A DNA stretch of 64,000 bases, from the NCBI GenBank assembly GCA_018340375.1, contig JAFFJZ010000006.1, forward strand, positions 17,617,501 through 17,681,500. The letters run 5' to 3'. The stretch comes from Gonatopus flavifemur. Lineage: Eukaryota; Arthropoda; Insecta; Hymenoptera; Dryinidae. The notes beneath the pieces were generated by a model that was given only the letters and a program-made list of their open reading frames with translations, was not told the DNA's origin and did not search any database. How positions within the stretch are numbered: the stretch's first letter is position 1; each line of letters starts with the position of its first letter. The translations under genes were made by a program, and so were the position numbers. Of the stretch, positions 47,424 to 59,504 are shown piece after piece.

Positions 47424-48706
47424 TTAATAGGATTCCAATAGAGTTGTAACGCGAGGGTACAATGGGGTTCGGAAAAGATTTCCATAAAATTGAGCAAAAA
47501 AGGTAAAACCATAACGAAACCGGATGAGGACCTGATGGGAAATCAGGCATGCTTCATCAGCCCCTCGTATTTTCCTGTCCAAAATTTCTACTAGGGGTCA
47601 TTTCAAACTTTATACGATCATGATCCATATATAATTGGCATGGTGTATAATTTTTCTCGGTGTCACAAATTCCTCACAAGTTACTGCTCAGTGCTTCATC
47701 AGTTACCAATAAACACCGTGTGAGGTCAATGCTTGATCAAGTACCAATGAATGCCATATGAGGTACTGATAAGTACTTCATCAGTTACTCGCCAGTGCCT
47801 GCTTAGTTTTCCTGATAAGTTACTCGTTGCTGGGAGTGTCACATCCCTTACCAGTTACCGGTAAGTTTTCCCGATTAGTGCCTCATAGTTTACTAGCAGG
47901 AATTACTACCAGGGATGCTAGGGTGGCATAAAAGATAGACTATTTTTTGTTTTGTTTGAAAATATGTTAATTTTTCATCTTTCAAGAGTCCTCTCTAGAA
48001 ATCAACTCGAAAAAAATTTTTTAGGGTCTCTTAAGATTTAAAATAATTCTGTAACAGTCGAAATTCATTATTCATTCATTTATTTTTCAAGTTCCACGAG
48101 CAAACGACCATGACGAGAAAAGAGAATGAAAGCAAACAGCAAACAGCACAAATAATAGAAAAATGTTTTGTATTTTTCCATTTTTTTCCTCGTTGGAGTG
48201 AATCCTAGTACCTGAGAAATAGTAAATGTCTCAAAGATTACAGGTCAAGATATTTATTTTTAAAGGTTTCATTTTCAAAATTTATGAATAGTTTCTATTA
48301 TGCTCTGGATGTTTTCGAGCGACCTTTAAAAATTCATGTTAACATTCAATATGTACTATTACTTTTGATTAAAACTTTGATAGATGAGAATACGCCAGGA
48401 GGAGAAAGAGAAATTTAATACATCACAAGAATATAAATTTCCCTGATGAATCAATTGGATTAATTATTTCATTTCAAGGGGGATATCAGTTGGTTGAAAA
48501 AATTTTCAGTCATTTTCTAAAACGTGCCACAAGCGAACCAGAAACACATTTTGTTATATTTTTACGATACATAATGGCGACACATCAGCGCACTGACAAA
48601 AGTCTGGTCTTCCACATGGGCGTACCGCTAGAGGTCACATTTATAAATGTGGAACAGAAAATGAAAATTTTCCTGGAAATATAGTCCAAAATCTAGAAAT
48701 CTATTA

Positions 48707-49620
48707 TGGTATTTTCCCTACTCTACGAGATGGGAATTTTCCTATTAGTATTGGGAAAATTCTCAACTTATGATGGTATTTTTCCTACTCCACGAGATGG
48801 GAGTTTTCCTATTAGTATTGGGAAAATTCTCAACTTATGATGGTATTTTTCCTACTCTACGAGATGGAAATTTTCCTATTAGTATTGGGAAAATTCTCAA
48901 CTCATGGTGGTATTTTTCCTACTCTACAAGATGGTAATTTTCCTATTGGGTGTGTGAATATGACTTCGCCCTTTCCTCACACATGTCGTTGTTGAAATTG
49001 CTTACGTGTACTAATAGATGACAACACTTGTATTTGATAGTACTTTTGTCAGCTGTCAAACGCACTACGCGACATTTGGTTCGGGTTATGCAGCAACAAG
49101 TTTTTACTTCTTTGAACATGTCGGTTTTCTCCTAATACTACACTACGAGATGGGATTTTCCTATCAGTATTGGGAAAATTTTCAACTTATGATGGTATAT
49201 TTCCTACTCCACAAGATGGGAATTTTCCTATCAGTATTGGGAAAATTCTCAACTCAGGATGGTATTCTTCCTACTCCACGAGATGGGAATTTTCCTATTG
49301 GTATTGGGAAAATTCTCAACTTATGATGGTATTTTTCCTACTCCACGATATGGGAATTTCCCTATTAGTGTTGGGAAAATTCTCAACTTATGATGGTATT
49401 TTCCCTACTCCACGAGATGGAAATTTTCCTATTAGTATTGGGGAAATTCTCAACTCATGATGGTATTTTTCCTACTCCACGAGATGGGAATTTTTCTGTT
49501 AGTATTGGGAAAATTCTCAACTCATCATGGTATTTTTCCTACTCTACGAGATGGGAATTTTCCCATTAGTATTGGGAAAATTCTCAACTTATGATGGTAT
49601 TTTTCCTACTGTACGAGATG
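48707..49620 (+). repeat. 67-bp tandem array in two blocks
   Basis: The anchor TGGTATTTT recurs at 48707, 48774, 48841 and 48908, then, after a 180-bp break, at 49193, 49260, 49327, 49394, 49461, 49528 and 49595: always exactly 67 bp apart. The unit includes ACGAGATGGGAATTTTCC, ATTAGTATTGGGAAAATTC and CAACTTATGA, and is partly self-complementary. The break (about 48957-49135) is different sequence; the array end (49630-49700) has GGGAATTTTCCCATAAAAAT. Because 67 is not a multiple of three, frames across it are artefacts. Confidence 0.85.
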
Positions 49621-49699
49621 GGAATTCTCCTAACACGTACATGTGTTAATGACTTTACATGTATGGGAATTTTCCCATAAAAATTCCTCACAGTGTACT

Positions 49700-52600
49700 A
49701 AGCGATCGGTAAAATGTACACCCCAATTTGCGCAGTCACGAGACCAAACGAGTCGATCAAAATTACAATACAGTGAATTGAACTAATGATACGTTCAATT
49801 GGAATAACTATGCGACGAATTTTAGGAACTACGTGCTTGGCTCGTTAATTTTTTGGCTACAATCAGTTTCCTCATTGCTCAAATTCGGGTCGGGGAATTT
49901 AAATCTCATATTCAAGAAAATGAATAAAATCTTGTATCCGAAAAGAATTTTATAAACTTTTTGTACATATTTTAATCGTATGTAAATTGTATATATAAAT
50001 TCTATGAAATCAATTAAGTTTATGTATAACTCCAAATCATTATTTCGTACAATTTTCATACAATCATAGAAACTTACTTGCAGAAATGTTTCTCGTATCT
50101 ATTTCACATACATCAACGATATAGTGAACTAGAAAAAATACCGTTCCACGTGAAATCACCCCTTCCGAAAATTTCACTTCATTTCCAAAAACATTCGAAT
50201 TATTGTTGTACATTTTATTCTTCATTCTCTTATCATCATTATTCACTCCTTCTGATATATAAAAATTCCAAATCAGCGATAGTACTGAACAATCTTGTCT
50301 TGCTTTTTTTTCCGTGTTCTCCCAACTCTATCAATATTCACCTATTTATTTCTGATACCCTATTATTTTCCAATCCTTTTATTTTTCTTATAATTGACTT
50401 TAATTTCCTTTCCTCTCCTGTAAGTTGTTGACCGTTAGCATCAACCAATCGTGTTACTTCTTGATTTGGTCATCTCTCTCATGGTCTCACGACCTTTTCA
50501 TGTACTTACCAGTTACTCAGCGTCTCAAAAACTTGATCAAAAGCTCCTCGAAAGTCTAGCAGGAACCCTTCAACCTTCTGACCATTTTCCAAGGGACATA
50601 TCACCAAATACGTATTCTCCTGTAATTATGCGAAAAATTGGGGAGATACAATTATTATCTGAAATTCGAGAAATCTATTCTCTCTTCAATTGTACCATTG
50701 GAGTTTATTCAAACAAATCAAATTTAATTTGGATTCACAATATATTTCGTACGTACGCTCGTGTGAATTCATACGAGAGAGGAATAGAATTTCATTTCTC
50801 ACCCGACTGCTCGGGGAAAAACGGGTGTCATTGTATCGCATGCGTTATATGAAAATATGATGTACGGTATGGCGAAAGAGAAACACGAATTCCTTTCGGT
50901 TCTCGGATGTCGTTCTGTGCATATTTTTCTCATTTCCAAGAGATATTCCTCGTCGAGTTACGAATAATCCAAAACTCTTAGCATTATACAGCAGCATAGC
51001 CAAGTTATTGGATTACCTGTCAATTGATTGATACGCAAATCAAATATCGAATCAAGGAATATGATGTATTATCATTGTCACGAACGTGGATAATTATCAT
51101 GGCGTATGGATATTAAAATGAAACAACGATTACTGGAATGAAACTGAATGATCGTCGAGTGATATCCGCGATAACGTCTATCACGAGTTATTTTATCCAA
51201 TTTACAGGATATTGGGTATTTCACATCGAGGAACATTAGCGTTGCAGCTATTGCGATGTTATTGAAATATTCAATTGATTTGGGAACGTAATCGTTCTCG
51301 CTCACCATACTGTTCGTTATTCGTTGTGCGTTGGAAATAATATGGGTGGATCATCAAATTATTCGATTATTCATTGTACGTTGAATCAAGCGTTTGTAAA
51401 AAAAAGAAATACTGTTGTTTCGAATTTGTACAACTGTTGCGAGAGATGAAAAAATAATGTTCTCTCAGTGTTCCATCATTTGCGTTATTTCACAATTTTC
51501 AACCCTTCTTTCTATTCCGATGGGAGACGAGGGCGCTTTCGTAAAGTACATTCCTTGCATCGTGTTTACTGGTCTTGTACGGTAAACAAGCATCACGCGT
51601 GCGAGTGTTACATGCACATGGAAATGGTATATCGACTGGGCAACACCAACGCCTGTTTGCGTATATCTATATATACGTATACATGAACGTACTGTATACC
51701 TCGTGATAAGTCTGTGACGCGTGAGTTGAATTCTATTCACTTGGTACGTGTACATACATGAACGTAAGGGAAGGATTTGAGGAGGTCCTGATGCACGTGT
51801 TGATCCTTGGTAAAGCGGGCATACCTACGACTGCTACAGTATCCGGACGCCTGCCTTCTCACGTATACGTGTATGACTTACGTGATTTTAGGAGTGTTAC
51901 AGGAATTTGAAGCAGGAGTTATATACGTAGAATGTAAGCATTTTCCACCTGGTCTAAGAATTCCAAATTTTATTCCAACTCGAGGATGCGCGACTTGAGA
52001 ATTTACATATTGCAATTACTCGATAGTAAGAAAAATATTCTATTTGGAATTTATCTGAAATTCAATCTTCGAAGGCGGAAAAGTTGAATAGAAACTTCTT
52101 GCAAGGACAAGAAAGAGGGAGAGAGAGGAGAGTACAGAGTTAGCTGCATCAACAACTTTAGGAAGAGTTTTCAAGTGAGATTGGCGTTAGCCGAAGTGGT
52201 GGTAAATTCGTTCCTCCCTTGAAATCTCATTGTTCGAACCATTGGATCGAACTGGATGTAGTCGATGCAATCTTTCGCGAATCACCGACGAACGGAACAC
52301 TATCCTCGCCCTGATTCCGAATCATTCTCAAATTCGCGATCTGCATCAGGCGAAAATGATGATAGATAAAATCCTTTTTCCGAGAAATATCGTCCCCCTA
52401 GTTGACCTAGAAATATTATTAACTATTCGTCATTTGAAAAGAGGGCTCGTTTAACAACGCTCGATTATTTCCTCGAGTCTCTTTCATCGAATTCCATAAC
52501 CAACCCAGCCCGTATCTCTATTTCGCTCTCGCCCGTTTTATCAAAGTTTATTCATATAGCGCGTTGGAGGTTTCGATCCATTATCGATTCGATCGTCTGC

Positions 52601-53279
52601 ATCGTAATGGCTTGTGCGGGATATTCATTCAATGGAAAATGTTTTTCCTTCTATGGAAAAACAGAAGGGAACAAAGGAAGGAAAAAAGAGAAACACAAAC
52701 AGGAAAAAGTCACGCATAACATCGTGAAACGTGGTCATACTATATCAACTACCTTCGTTCCGGTGAAATTTGTTTTCAAGAGTACGGCTCCCTCGGGCAC
52801 CATGATATGTCACACGCTTGAATAAACTTGTCGTAGCGCGTACAAGTTTTCATGCATTCGCTCTCACCTTGAGGAAGGAGAATAAAAAAGTAAGTTTGAC
52901 ATGAATGTTGAAAAAATGGAAAGGTAAATTCATTACGATGAGTTTTTTTTTTTATAACTTCTTTTTTACGGATGGGTCTGTGTGATGGTATCCGTGTGAT
53001 AATGCGTAGAAGCGAACGCGTGTTTGGGGGAAGAAATGGCGTTATGTAATTTCTTCTTCTTGAGAAAAGGAAGGCACTTTAAAAAGAGTTTTCAAGTATC
53101 GACGTTATGAAGGGTGGTTCGTAAAGTTCTTTCCTTGGCAAGGAAAATACAAGATTTATGTGTCATCTTGTTGTGGCTAAATACACTCAGATCCACGACG
53201 TCCCACAATTAAAAACCTCAGGATAATCAATTTCTTCGAGTTTAGAGGAAAGAACCAACTCACCCTGAGCCAAATTTGA
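49700..53279. other. Noncoding DNA, no secure gene
   Basis: Open frames of up to 133 codons (for example 50451-50852) lack recognisable domains. GC-richer patches lie near 51480-51760 and 52200-52460 without supported splice pairs. No paired repeats were recognised. Confidence 0.4.
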
Positions 53280-53281
53280 TG

Positions 53282-53636
53282 GACTGAGAGAAATGTATCA
53301 TTAACAATTACTAGTTTTTGTCAGTAAGCGAGAGATATACTTGACATGTGGTTACAAAAAGATGGGAAATATTAGTAATCTTTCCTAGCGTTATATTAAC
53401 CGAGAAAAAAATGTTATCTTCACCAGCGTCGAACATGATTGTTCATGATCACAAACCTTGCTTCTTTCCCCGAAGCCACTCTTGATACTTGACAACGTTA
53501 TGTCACATGAATACTGAATGGTTTTAATTTTCAAATTTCATAGTATGAAAAACTACTGTTTTTTCTCATCAATTTATGATCTTATGCTCGTCTACTGGGA
53601 AAATCAGTAAATTTTAATGATGAATTTCTCTCAGTG
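53282..53636. mobile_element. Palindromic element BB, CACTGAGAGAAAT ends, TG target duplication
   Basis: Left end GACTGAGAGAAATGTATCAT (one change from CACTGAG); right end reversed CACTGAGAGAAATTCATCAT. TG on both sides (53280-53281 and 53637-53638). The arms continue to ACTAGTTTTTGTCAGTA on the left and ACTGATTTTCCCAGTA on the right. 355 bp, noncoding. Confidence 0.6.
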
Positions 53637-53899
53637 TGGATGTGGATGTTTGAAACTTATTTCGTGAACTTTGGCAGCTATAACGTGAGGGCTGTGAGTG
53701 GACACATGATTTTGAGGGAAGAGTCAATGGCGTAGCGGAGTAATTTGGCATCCGGGGCTAAGGTCGTATTCCCCACTCTCGCCTCTGTCAATACATAAGG
53801 GTGATTCCACCGAATAAAGTAATTTTTACGGGAAGACCACTGCCGATTCTGTTCAAACTTTGGCGATAGGTGCTTCACATGAAAAGAAAAGGTGTTTGA

Positions 53900-55450
53900 A
53901 AATTTGAGCTCTCAATATGCAGCCATTTCAGAGTAATATTTTAGAATTAAAAAAATTCTTTGAAGTAGAAAAATAGAGAAATGACATATTCTTATGAAAG
54001 AAGTACTCAGCTTTTCGATAAAGATATTCATTTCACAAGACGCGTTTGAATTCGATCAAAGTGAACAACCACTTTTCCTTAATTCCATCCTGATCTCTTG
54101 AGAAAATTGACTATTGAGTTAATTTTGTGAAATTGATTGAATTAAAAAACATGATTTAATAAAAAAAAAAAAAACTAATTTTTCAAGGATTCTGTGTTGA
54201 AAACAAATAACTTTGATTCTATTTTAATTTATATAACTTAAATAAATATCAAATTTTATTTCGAAGATTATCACTTAAAGTATGGAAAATTATTATCTCG
54301 ATTCAGAATCAGATTTTGATTTAAAGAATGATTCTCCAATTCAGATTTATATATAAACAAGAAAAAATTAGGGATAAAGAATGTGATTTAAACTCCATTA
54401 CAAAAGGTATAATTTTTTAATTTCAAATTATTAATTTTGAAGAATTTAATTATAATATTCATCCATGTTGAATATCGATAAATTTGATATAAAACTCAAA
54501 ATTAATGTTATTTCATTATTTTATTCATTTGTTTCATTGATACAAGATATATAAATTGAGTGGTAATTCAAATTTTATATTTCTCTCTGGAAGTTGAGAC
54601 TTTTTCCCACGAAATATGTTATTTTCACAATGTACACCCTGAAAGAATTTTATTTGAAAAATCACCTCGAAATTTCAGTTATCGAGGGACAAGTAGGAAT
54701 TTTCTCAAATATTACTGTGCATTTTGTAAAAATAAGAGGAAATATCACTTTTGACTGTTGAAGAACTCACTCACTTTTACAAACTGCACAGTAATTTTTT
54801 GAAGAATTCTGATTTGTTCTTCTTCCACTGGATTTTCACGGTAATTTTTACGGCAAAGGTTTTTCAGTTCGCATTTTTTGTTCCAATACAATTAATGAAT
54901 GTTTAAATGCCTGTCGGTAAGTTTATTATTCTTCTAAATTCAATTCAAATGACATTTTTTCAAGGACGACAAAAAGACATGTGTTTATGAAACTAATTTA
55001 TTGCTTAACCTCTACAGAGCCATACAATGGAGTTTGACATAGTTTGACATGAACTTCGTGTGTGATTTCTTATAGGTTTACTTCAAATTACAAAACATTT
55101 ACAATATCATCCTTACAATAAAAGTTAATGAAACGATTTTAACAAACCTAGTAAACTAACATCTAAATGTAACGAAAGTATAAAGTATACATAATTGACT
55201 CGCTTTCGTACAATAATATTCCCTCAAATGTTTAATATATTTAATGGAGAAAAGACACGTTTGGCAAAGAACAGGTGAATAATGAATTTTATCTTTAATG
55301 AAAAATTCATCATCATCAGAATTCCACCAATCATTCATTAATAATACCAATTCATATTAATATCTCCATGAGAATTGAAATTGTATTCAAATTGGAATAA
55401 AACTTAATTCAAATTATTACATTTTTAAAAAGCTTCCTGCCACTCGTAAT
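53900..55450. other. Very AT-rich noncoding stretch
   Basis: Long A/T runs and very low GC, with no motif, paired repeat or supported exon. Possibly old decayed repeat or a scaffold-type AT region. Confidence 0.4.
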
Positions 55451-56616
55451 GAAAAATGAATATTTTCATCGAAGAGCGGAAAATTTTTCCCATGAAAGAC
55501 CCATGTAATTTTCCCTATTTGTATGAGAAATTTTTTTATTTCAAAAAAATCAACGGCAACGTCAGAAACAAAAAAAGTTCAAAGAATAAAAAAAATTCTA
55601 ATTTTGGAATGGCTGCGTATTGGACCAAATTTGCATTCAACCGGCAAAGATCGTCGCCCCGTAAAATGAACTTTATTTCCTGAAACGAACCATTACATTT
55701 CTCATTTGTTAATCCTGGCATTCATCTATTTATGCACCCGGCTTCCACCCCCCCCCTCCCCCTTTCGCTTGATTTCCCATCCAACGATCGAAATTTTCAG
55801 GTTGCTTCATACTAGAAAATTCCGATTATATTTCTCTTTAATACTCCGGCGACAAAATTCGATCCCAAATTAATTTCCAGAGCGAAAAGTGATGGCACGA
55901 TAAAATGTCAGGCATAGAAAAAAAAAAATATCAGTAACGATCGAAACGGAGAGAATGAAACGACCCCTCGAAGTATCATCAGTAAAAAATTTGTAACAAC
56001 AGCGCTCTGTATTGTTCCATATGTCGAACATTCGAGGGGTGTCTAATTTATAAGATCGGAGTTGACGCGAATGGCTTTTCAATCACAGCGAGTAAACATT
56101 GGAATTGTGTTCCTGTACCGGATGAAATATTCAAAAGAAATACACAGGGTAACCTGTTTTTGTATGTATCTTTGGTCCTATACAATACCATGAAGGTTCT
56201 TCAGGCAGATTATTCATTCGAATAGAATATATTTCTTTCTCCTTTTTTTGTTTTAATAAAATTGCTGGCTGTAGAGGGAAGGAAAGGAAAGAAGGTAATG
56301 AATTGAAATTCGAACTAAATCTTCATTTCGAAATCTCAGACGGGTTCGAACTGAAACCTAGAGAAAAGTTATCGGTCGCAATGTGGGAGAATTGCCAACA
56401 ATTCTCATTGGTTTGAAATTGATTTTATTACTCTCACCTGTTTTCTCTTCTCTTCGGAATACAAATTATACTCTTCGAAGAGAATCCCAGTTGAGATTTC
56501 AAATTAATTCACGGAGAATCATTCTCTTCTTGTGCAGGATGTTTGGAAAATGAGTTGAAATAATTCTACGATCATTTTTTGAGAAGTGATTTATATGCAT
56601 CCATACAGATATTTAC

Positions 56617-56815
56617 CATTGGCGCTAGCATGGTGCAATGTAGATGAAGTATAGTAACCAAGCAAAGTGCAACGATGAAATGATAACATAATTTTATGAT
56701 TTATCAATGTGTTTTTCCAATGGACCCCCATCATTGGTTCGGGAATGGCAATGAAATAGACCATGATTGGCAAACAATAGAAAAATTTGTTCGTCAATGT
56801 TGCGCCAATGATGAA
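56617..56815. repeat. Small palindromic repeat of CCAATGATTGGCGC motifs
   Basis: CCATTGGCGCTAGCAT on the left pairs with ATGTTGCGCCAATGATG on the right, with CCAATGG, CATCATTGG and GATTGGC motifs between. Similar CCAATGATCGGCGC and AATGTTGGACCAAGG blocks continue at 57080-57430, probably another copy. Exact ends not resolved. Confidence 0.45.
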
Positions 56816-57779
56816 ACTGTAAAAAATATATAAAAAGTATGCGCATTTCACAATATATGTGATTTGGGACAGTATTGTGTTTTCCTCATTTATCTGTAAA
56901 CAACTCGGTGTTTTTTGTCGCTAAAGTTTGCCATGAGAAGTGTATCTGTAACAAAGAACGATTGACTGTTCTTCCAGAGAATTATTTGAGGCCCATATAT
57001 TCCTTGTATAACATATATCTCTCAGTACTCACGAGAAACATTCGATCGGTAACTTAGCAAGCAATTCAGCACTCAGAAGTTCAAATTAAGGAGCATACCA
57101 ATATTGAGCCCTGCTATTACCAATGATCGGCGCTACATTGAAAACTAATTTTTATCCAGACTAGACCAAAGTTCGTGACAATACTCAATCCAAATGATCC
57201 TCACTTTCAATAGAATCTATCGTTGAATCAATGTTGGACCAAGGATGAGCCTAGCAAGTGCTAAGCTTGGTGGAATTGTGAATCAATGGAAGGCTGACAA
57301 CCTAAATTCGTTGAAGATGAGTATCGGTGCAACATTATAATTGTTGTTAATCAACATTGAATATTTATAGATTGCCAAGCCTTGGCTGTTAACATTCCGC
57401 CAAGCTATATTATATTGTCAGCACTGGCAGAACCTAGAAATTTTTGAATGGACAGTAGAATCAACCTAGTTCTGTGAAATTCCAGGTGTAAGTACTGGAG
57501 AGTGGATTTTTTTTGTCAAAATGTTGGAATAATTCAAGCTGTGTCAGGAAAATTCCAAAAAATTTACTATCCACTCGAGAGACAATGATTTGTGAATCCG
57601 AGGAAAATTACCACAAATTCCTAGCCCTCCTCAAATAGCCACAGACTTTACCACTTTCGGGTGAATTGCTTCTCCCCTGGCGAAAATCAAAATTCTAGAA
57701 AGCGGGAATTGAAACATTTTCACGCTTCATTTGTTTCAATTCCCTCTTAAGTGGCGCTTGGATGACTCTCTACACTTTC

Positions 57780-58130
57780 AGATCACTTTACGTATACGTT
57801 TCATTTTCACCAGGGTCCAGCACTTGCTACCTTGCCACTATTTTTCAAGTTATTCCCACTAAATTCAACTAAACTCAAACAACCCGATTTGTTCCAGCGC
57901 GATGAATTTTTTTTGAAAATCAGTAGGTATCTGGAACCAAACCAAACCGAACTCTGTTACCGTTCGATTCTAATTTCGAACTTCAAGAGTAGAAAAAAGT
58001 TTGGTTCAAGTTCGGTTCCACAACTCATAAATGCGGTTCACGTTCAGTTGGATTTGGAAAATACATTTGGAGTTAGGTTTGAGTTCAGTTCCCTAGTGAA
58101 AATGAAGTGTGCATGTGTGCACAAACATTG
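57780..58130. repeat. Possible GGTTCGGTTTGGTTC-motif repeat
   Basis: AACCAAACCGAACT on the left recurs reversed as GTTTGGTTCAAGTTCGGTTC, and ACTAAACTCAAAC recurs as GTTTGAGTTCAGTT. This suggests another palindromic element of the same style. Termini not identified. Confidence 0.35.
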
Positions 58131-58624
58131 AGCCAACTCCAGCCCTTTCCTCGCGCAAAATTGGCCAGCATTTGCCAAGAATGGCCTGATTGCTGTACAG
58201 AGATGAAATCACACATTTTATATACGCTTCATAAGCTCTCGATCCCGTTTCACACACGCTTCATGTGAAATAATAGTAAGTCACATTGAGCGTGTGCGAA
58301 TCATACTTATTCTCACTTCAAATCATATCTTTGAGCAGTTGATCCCAGCGACGATTCATAGCTCCGTGTATAATACCGTCGTCTGTCATGATGAAAATTA
58401 TCGGTTCGATTCTCGCTATGGGGGCAATGTTTTTATTCAAGTTTGATGAATGGAATACGCTTCCTCTGCTTAAATTCCTTCTTCACTTACTCTTTGTATC
58501 CCTCCCATTCAATCTCCGTATATTTTTCATCACCGCACAGTGGAGTGAAGATTCAGCCTCAAAAGCTGGCCAGAATATAAGATGTCATGCCATTCATTCC
58601 AAATTTGGTACATGAGGGGTTTTC

Positions 58625-58930
58625 CAGGTCGCTGATCATGAATCCGGGGTCCGTTTTTCAAAATTCAAAATGGTGGATTCAATATGGCGGACGAAAATTT
58701 TTGAAATTTCTCCAATTTTCATACAATTCGGCACATGGGAGTTTTTTGGAATGCTGAATACGAATCTGAAGTCCTTTTCACGAAATTCAAAATGGCAGAT
58801 GGAAATTTGAAAATTCCTCCGATACTCAGTAAATTCGGTGCATGGGGGTTTTTCGGGGCGCTGAGTACGAATTTGAGTCCTTTTCAGAAAATTCAAAATG
58901 ACGGATCCAATACCGGACGCTGCAGTGGAG
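58625..58930 (+). repeat. Second site of the 120-bp AAAATGGCGGA repeat, about three units
   Basis: The units start near GTCGCTGATCATGAATCC, GGAATGCTGAATACGAATC and GGCGCTGAGTACGAATTTG, each followed by CAAAATTCAAAATGG-type sequence. They are more diverged than the array at 46137-46590 but clearly the same unit. A minus-strand open frame over it is a repeat artefact. Confidence 0.6.
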
Positions 58931-59504
58931 TATTTGACCCCAATCCGTGACCAAAATCATCAAACGGACTCAACTTCAATATTATGCCTTAAATCAGCGT
59001 ATTTGGGCAAAATATTGCATAAAAATAACTGAAACAGTCAGTTTTATAGCTTAGAACATCTGGATCCTCAGTTATCCAAACCTGTATATAAATGAATATT
59101 ACCAGTAAAAAAATAAGAGTAGCGATGGAATAAAGAAATTGTAAAACATCATTTTTCTCCGTGTAAGCAAAAGTTTCTCTCAAACCACAGTCTTTACTGT
59201 TTTTACGGCGAAAACAATCTGATGAATAAGAAACGTAAATTGTAAATTTTAAAATGCATGCAATAACAACCAAAATCGAACTAAAACGATTAAAAACAAT
59301 AAGAAAATTGTTTTTGTTCCAGCAAATTGTATGATTAATGAAAAAAAACGGACTATAATTAACATTTGAATTTCAAGTTACCATTGATATTCACGCTTTC
59401 AGGACCATAAGAAATCGGCTATTTTTATGAAACGATAACTAAAATGTTCAAAATCATCACCTGATCAGACATATAATATTACTGTAATTCAATTTGAAGT
59501 CATG

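Larger units (their letters stand above)
45563..47596. mobile_element. Palindromic element I2, CCCTAGTAGAAATTT ends, GT target duplication
   Basis: Ends CCCTAGTAGAAATTTGATCA and, reversed, CCCTAGTAGAAATTTTGGAC; GT on both sides (45561-45562 and 47597-47598). The arms carry CCTGATCAGG-type dyads as in the element at 33713. The centre is occupied by the TTAA-flanked element at 45688-47423. Confidence 0.8.
44729..47914. mobile_element. Palindromic element J, CCCTGGTAGAAAT ends, AT flanks; holds a three-level nest
   Basis: Ends CCCTGGTAGAAATGTCAC and, reversed, CCCTGGTAGTAATTCCTG; AT on both sides (44727-44728 and 47915-47916). The arms repeat AGTTACTGATGAG/CTCATCAGTTACT motifs. Inside are a 99-bp B-family element (44902-45000) and the element at 45563-47596, which itself holds the TTAA element at 45688-47423. 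Its terminal sequence resembles that of the 45563 family, but the arm motif differs. Confidence 0.75.

Noticed and set aside
49018..49460. Overlapping open frames with repeated GNFPI-type peptides
   Set aside because: They are the 67-bp tandem array read in shifting frames.
48707..49620. CRISPR-like array
   Set aside because: The whole 67-bp unit repeats with no unique spacers, and the context is eukaryotic.
50451..50852. 133-codon open frame, plus strand
   Set aside because: First ATG is 11 codons in, there is no recognisable motif or splice support, and frames of this length are expected by chance in 64 kb of AT-rich DNA.
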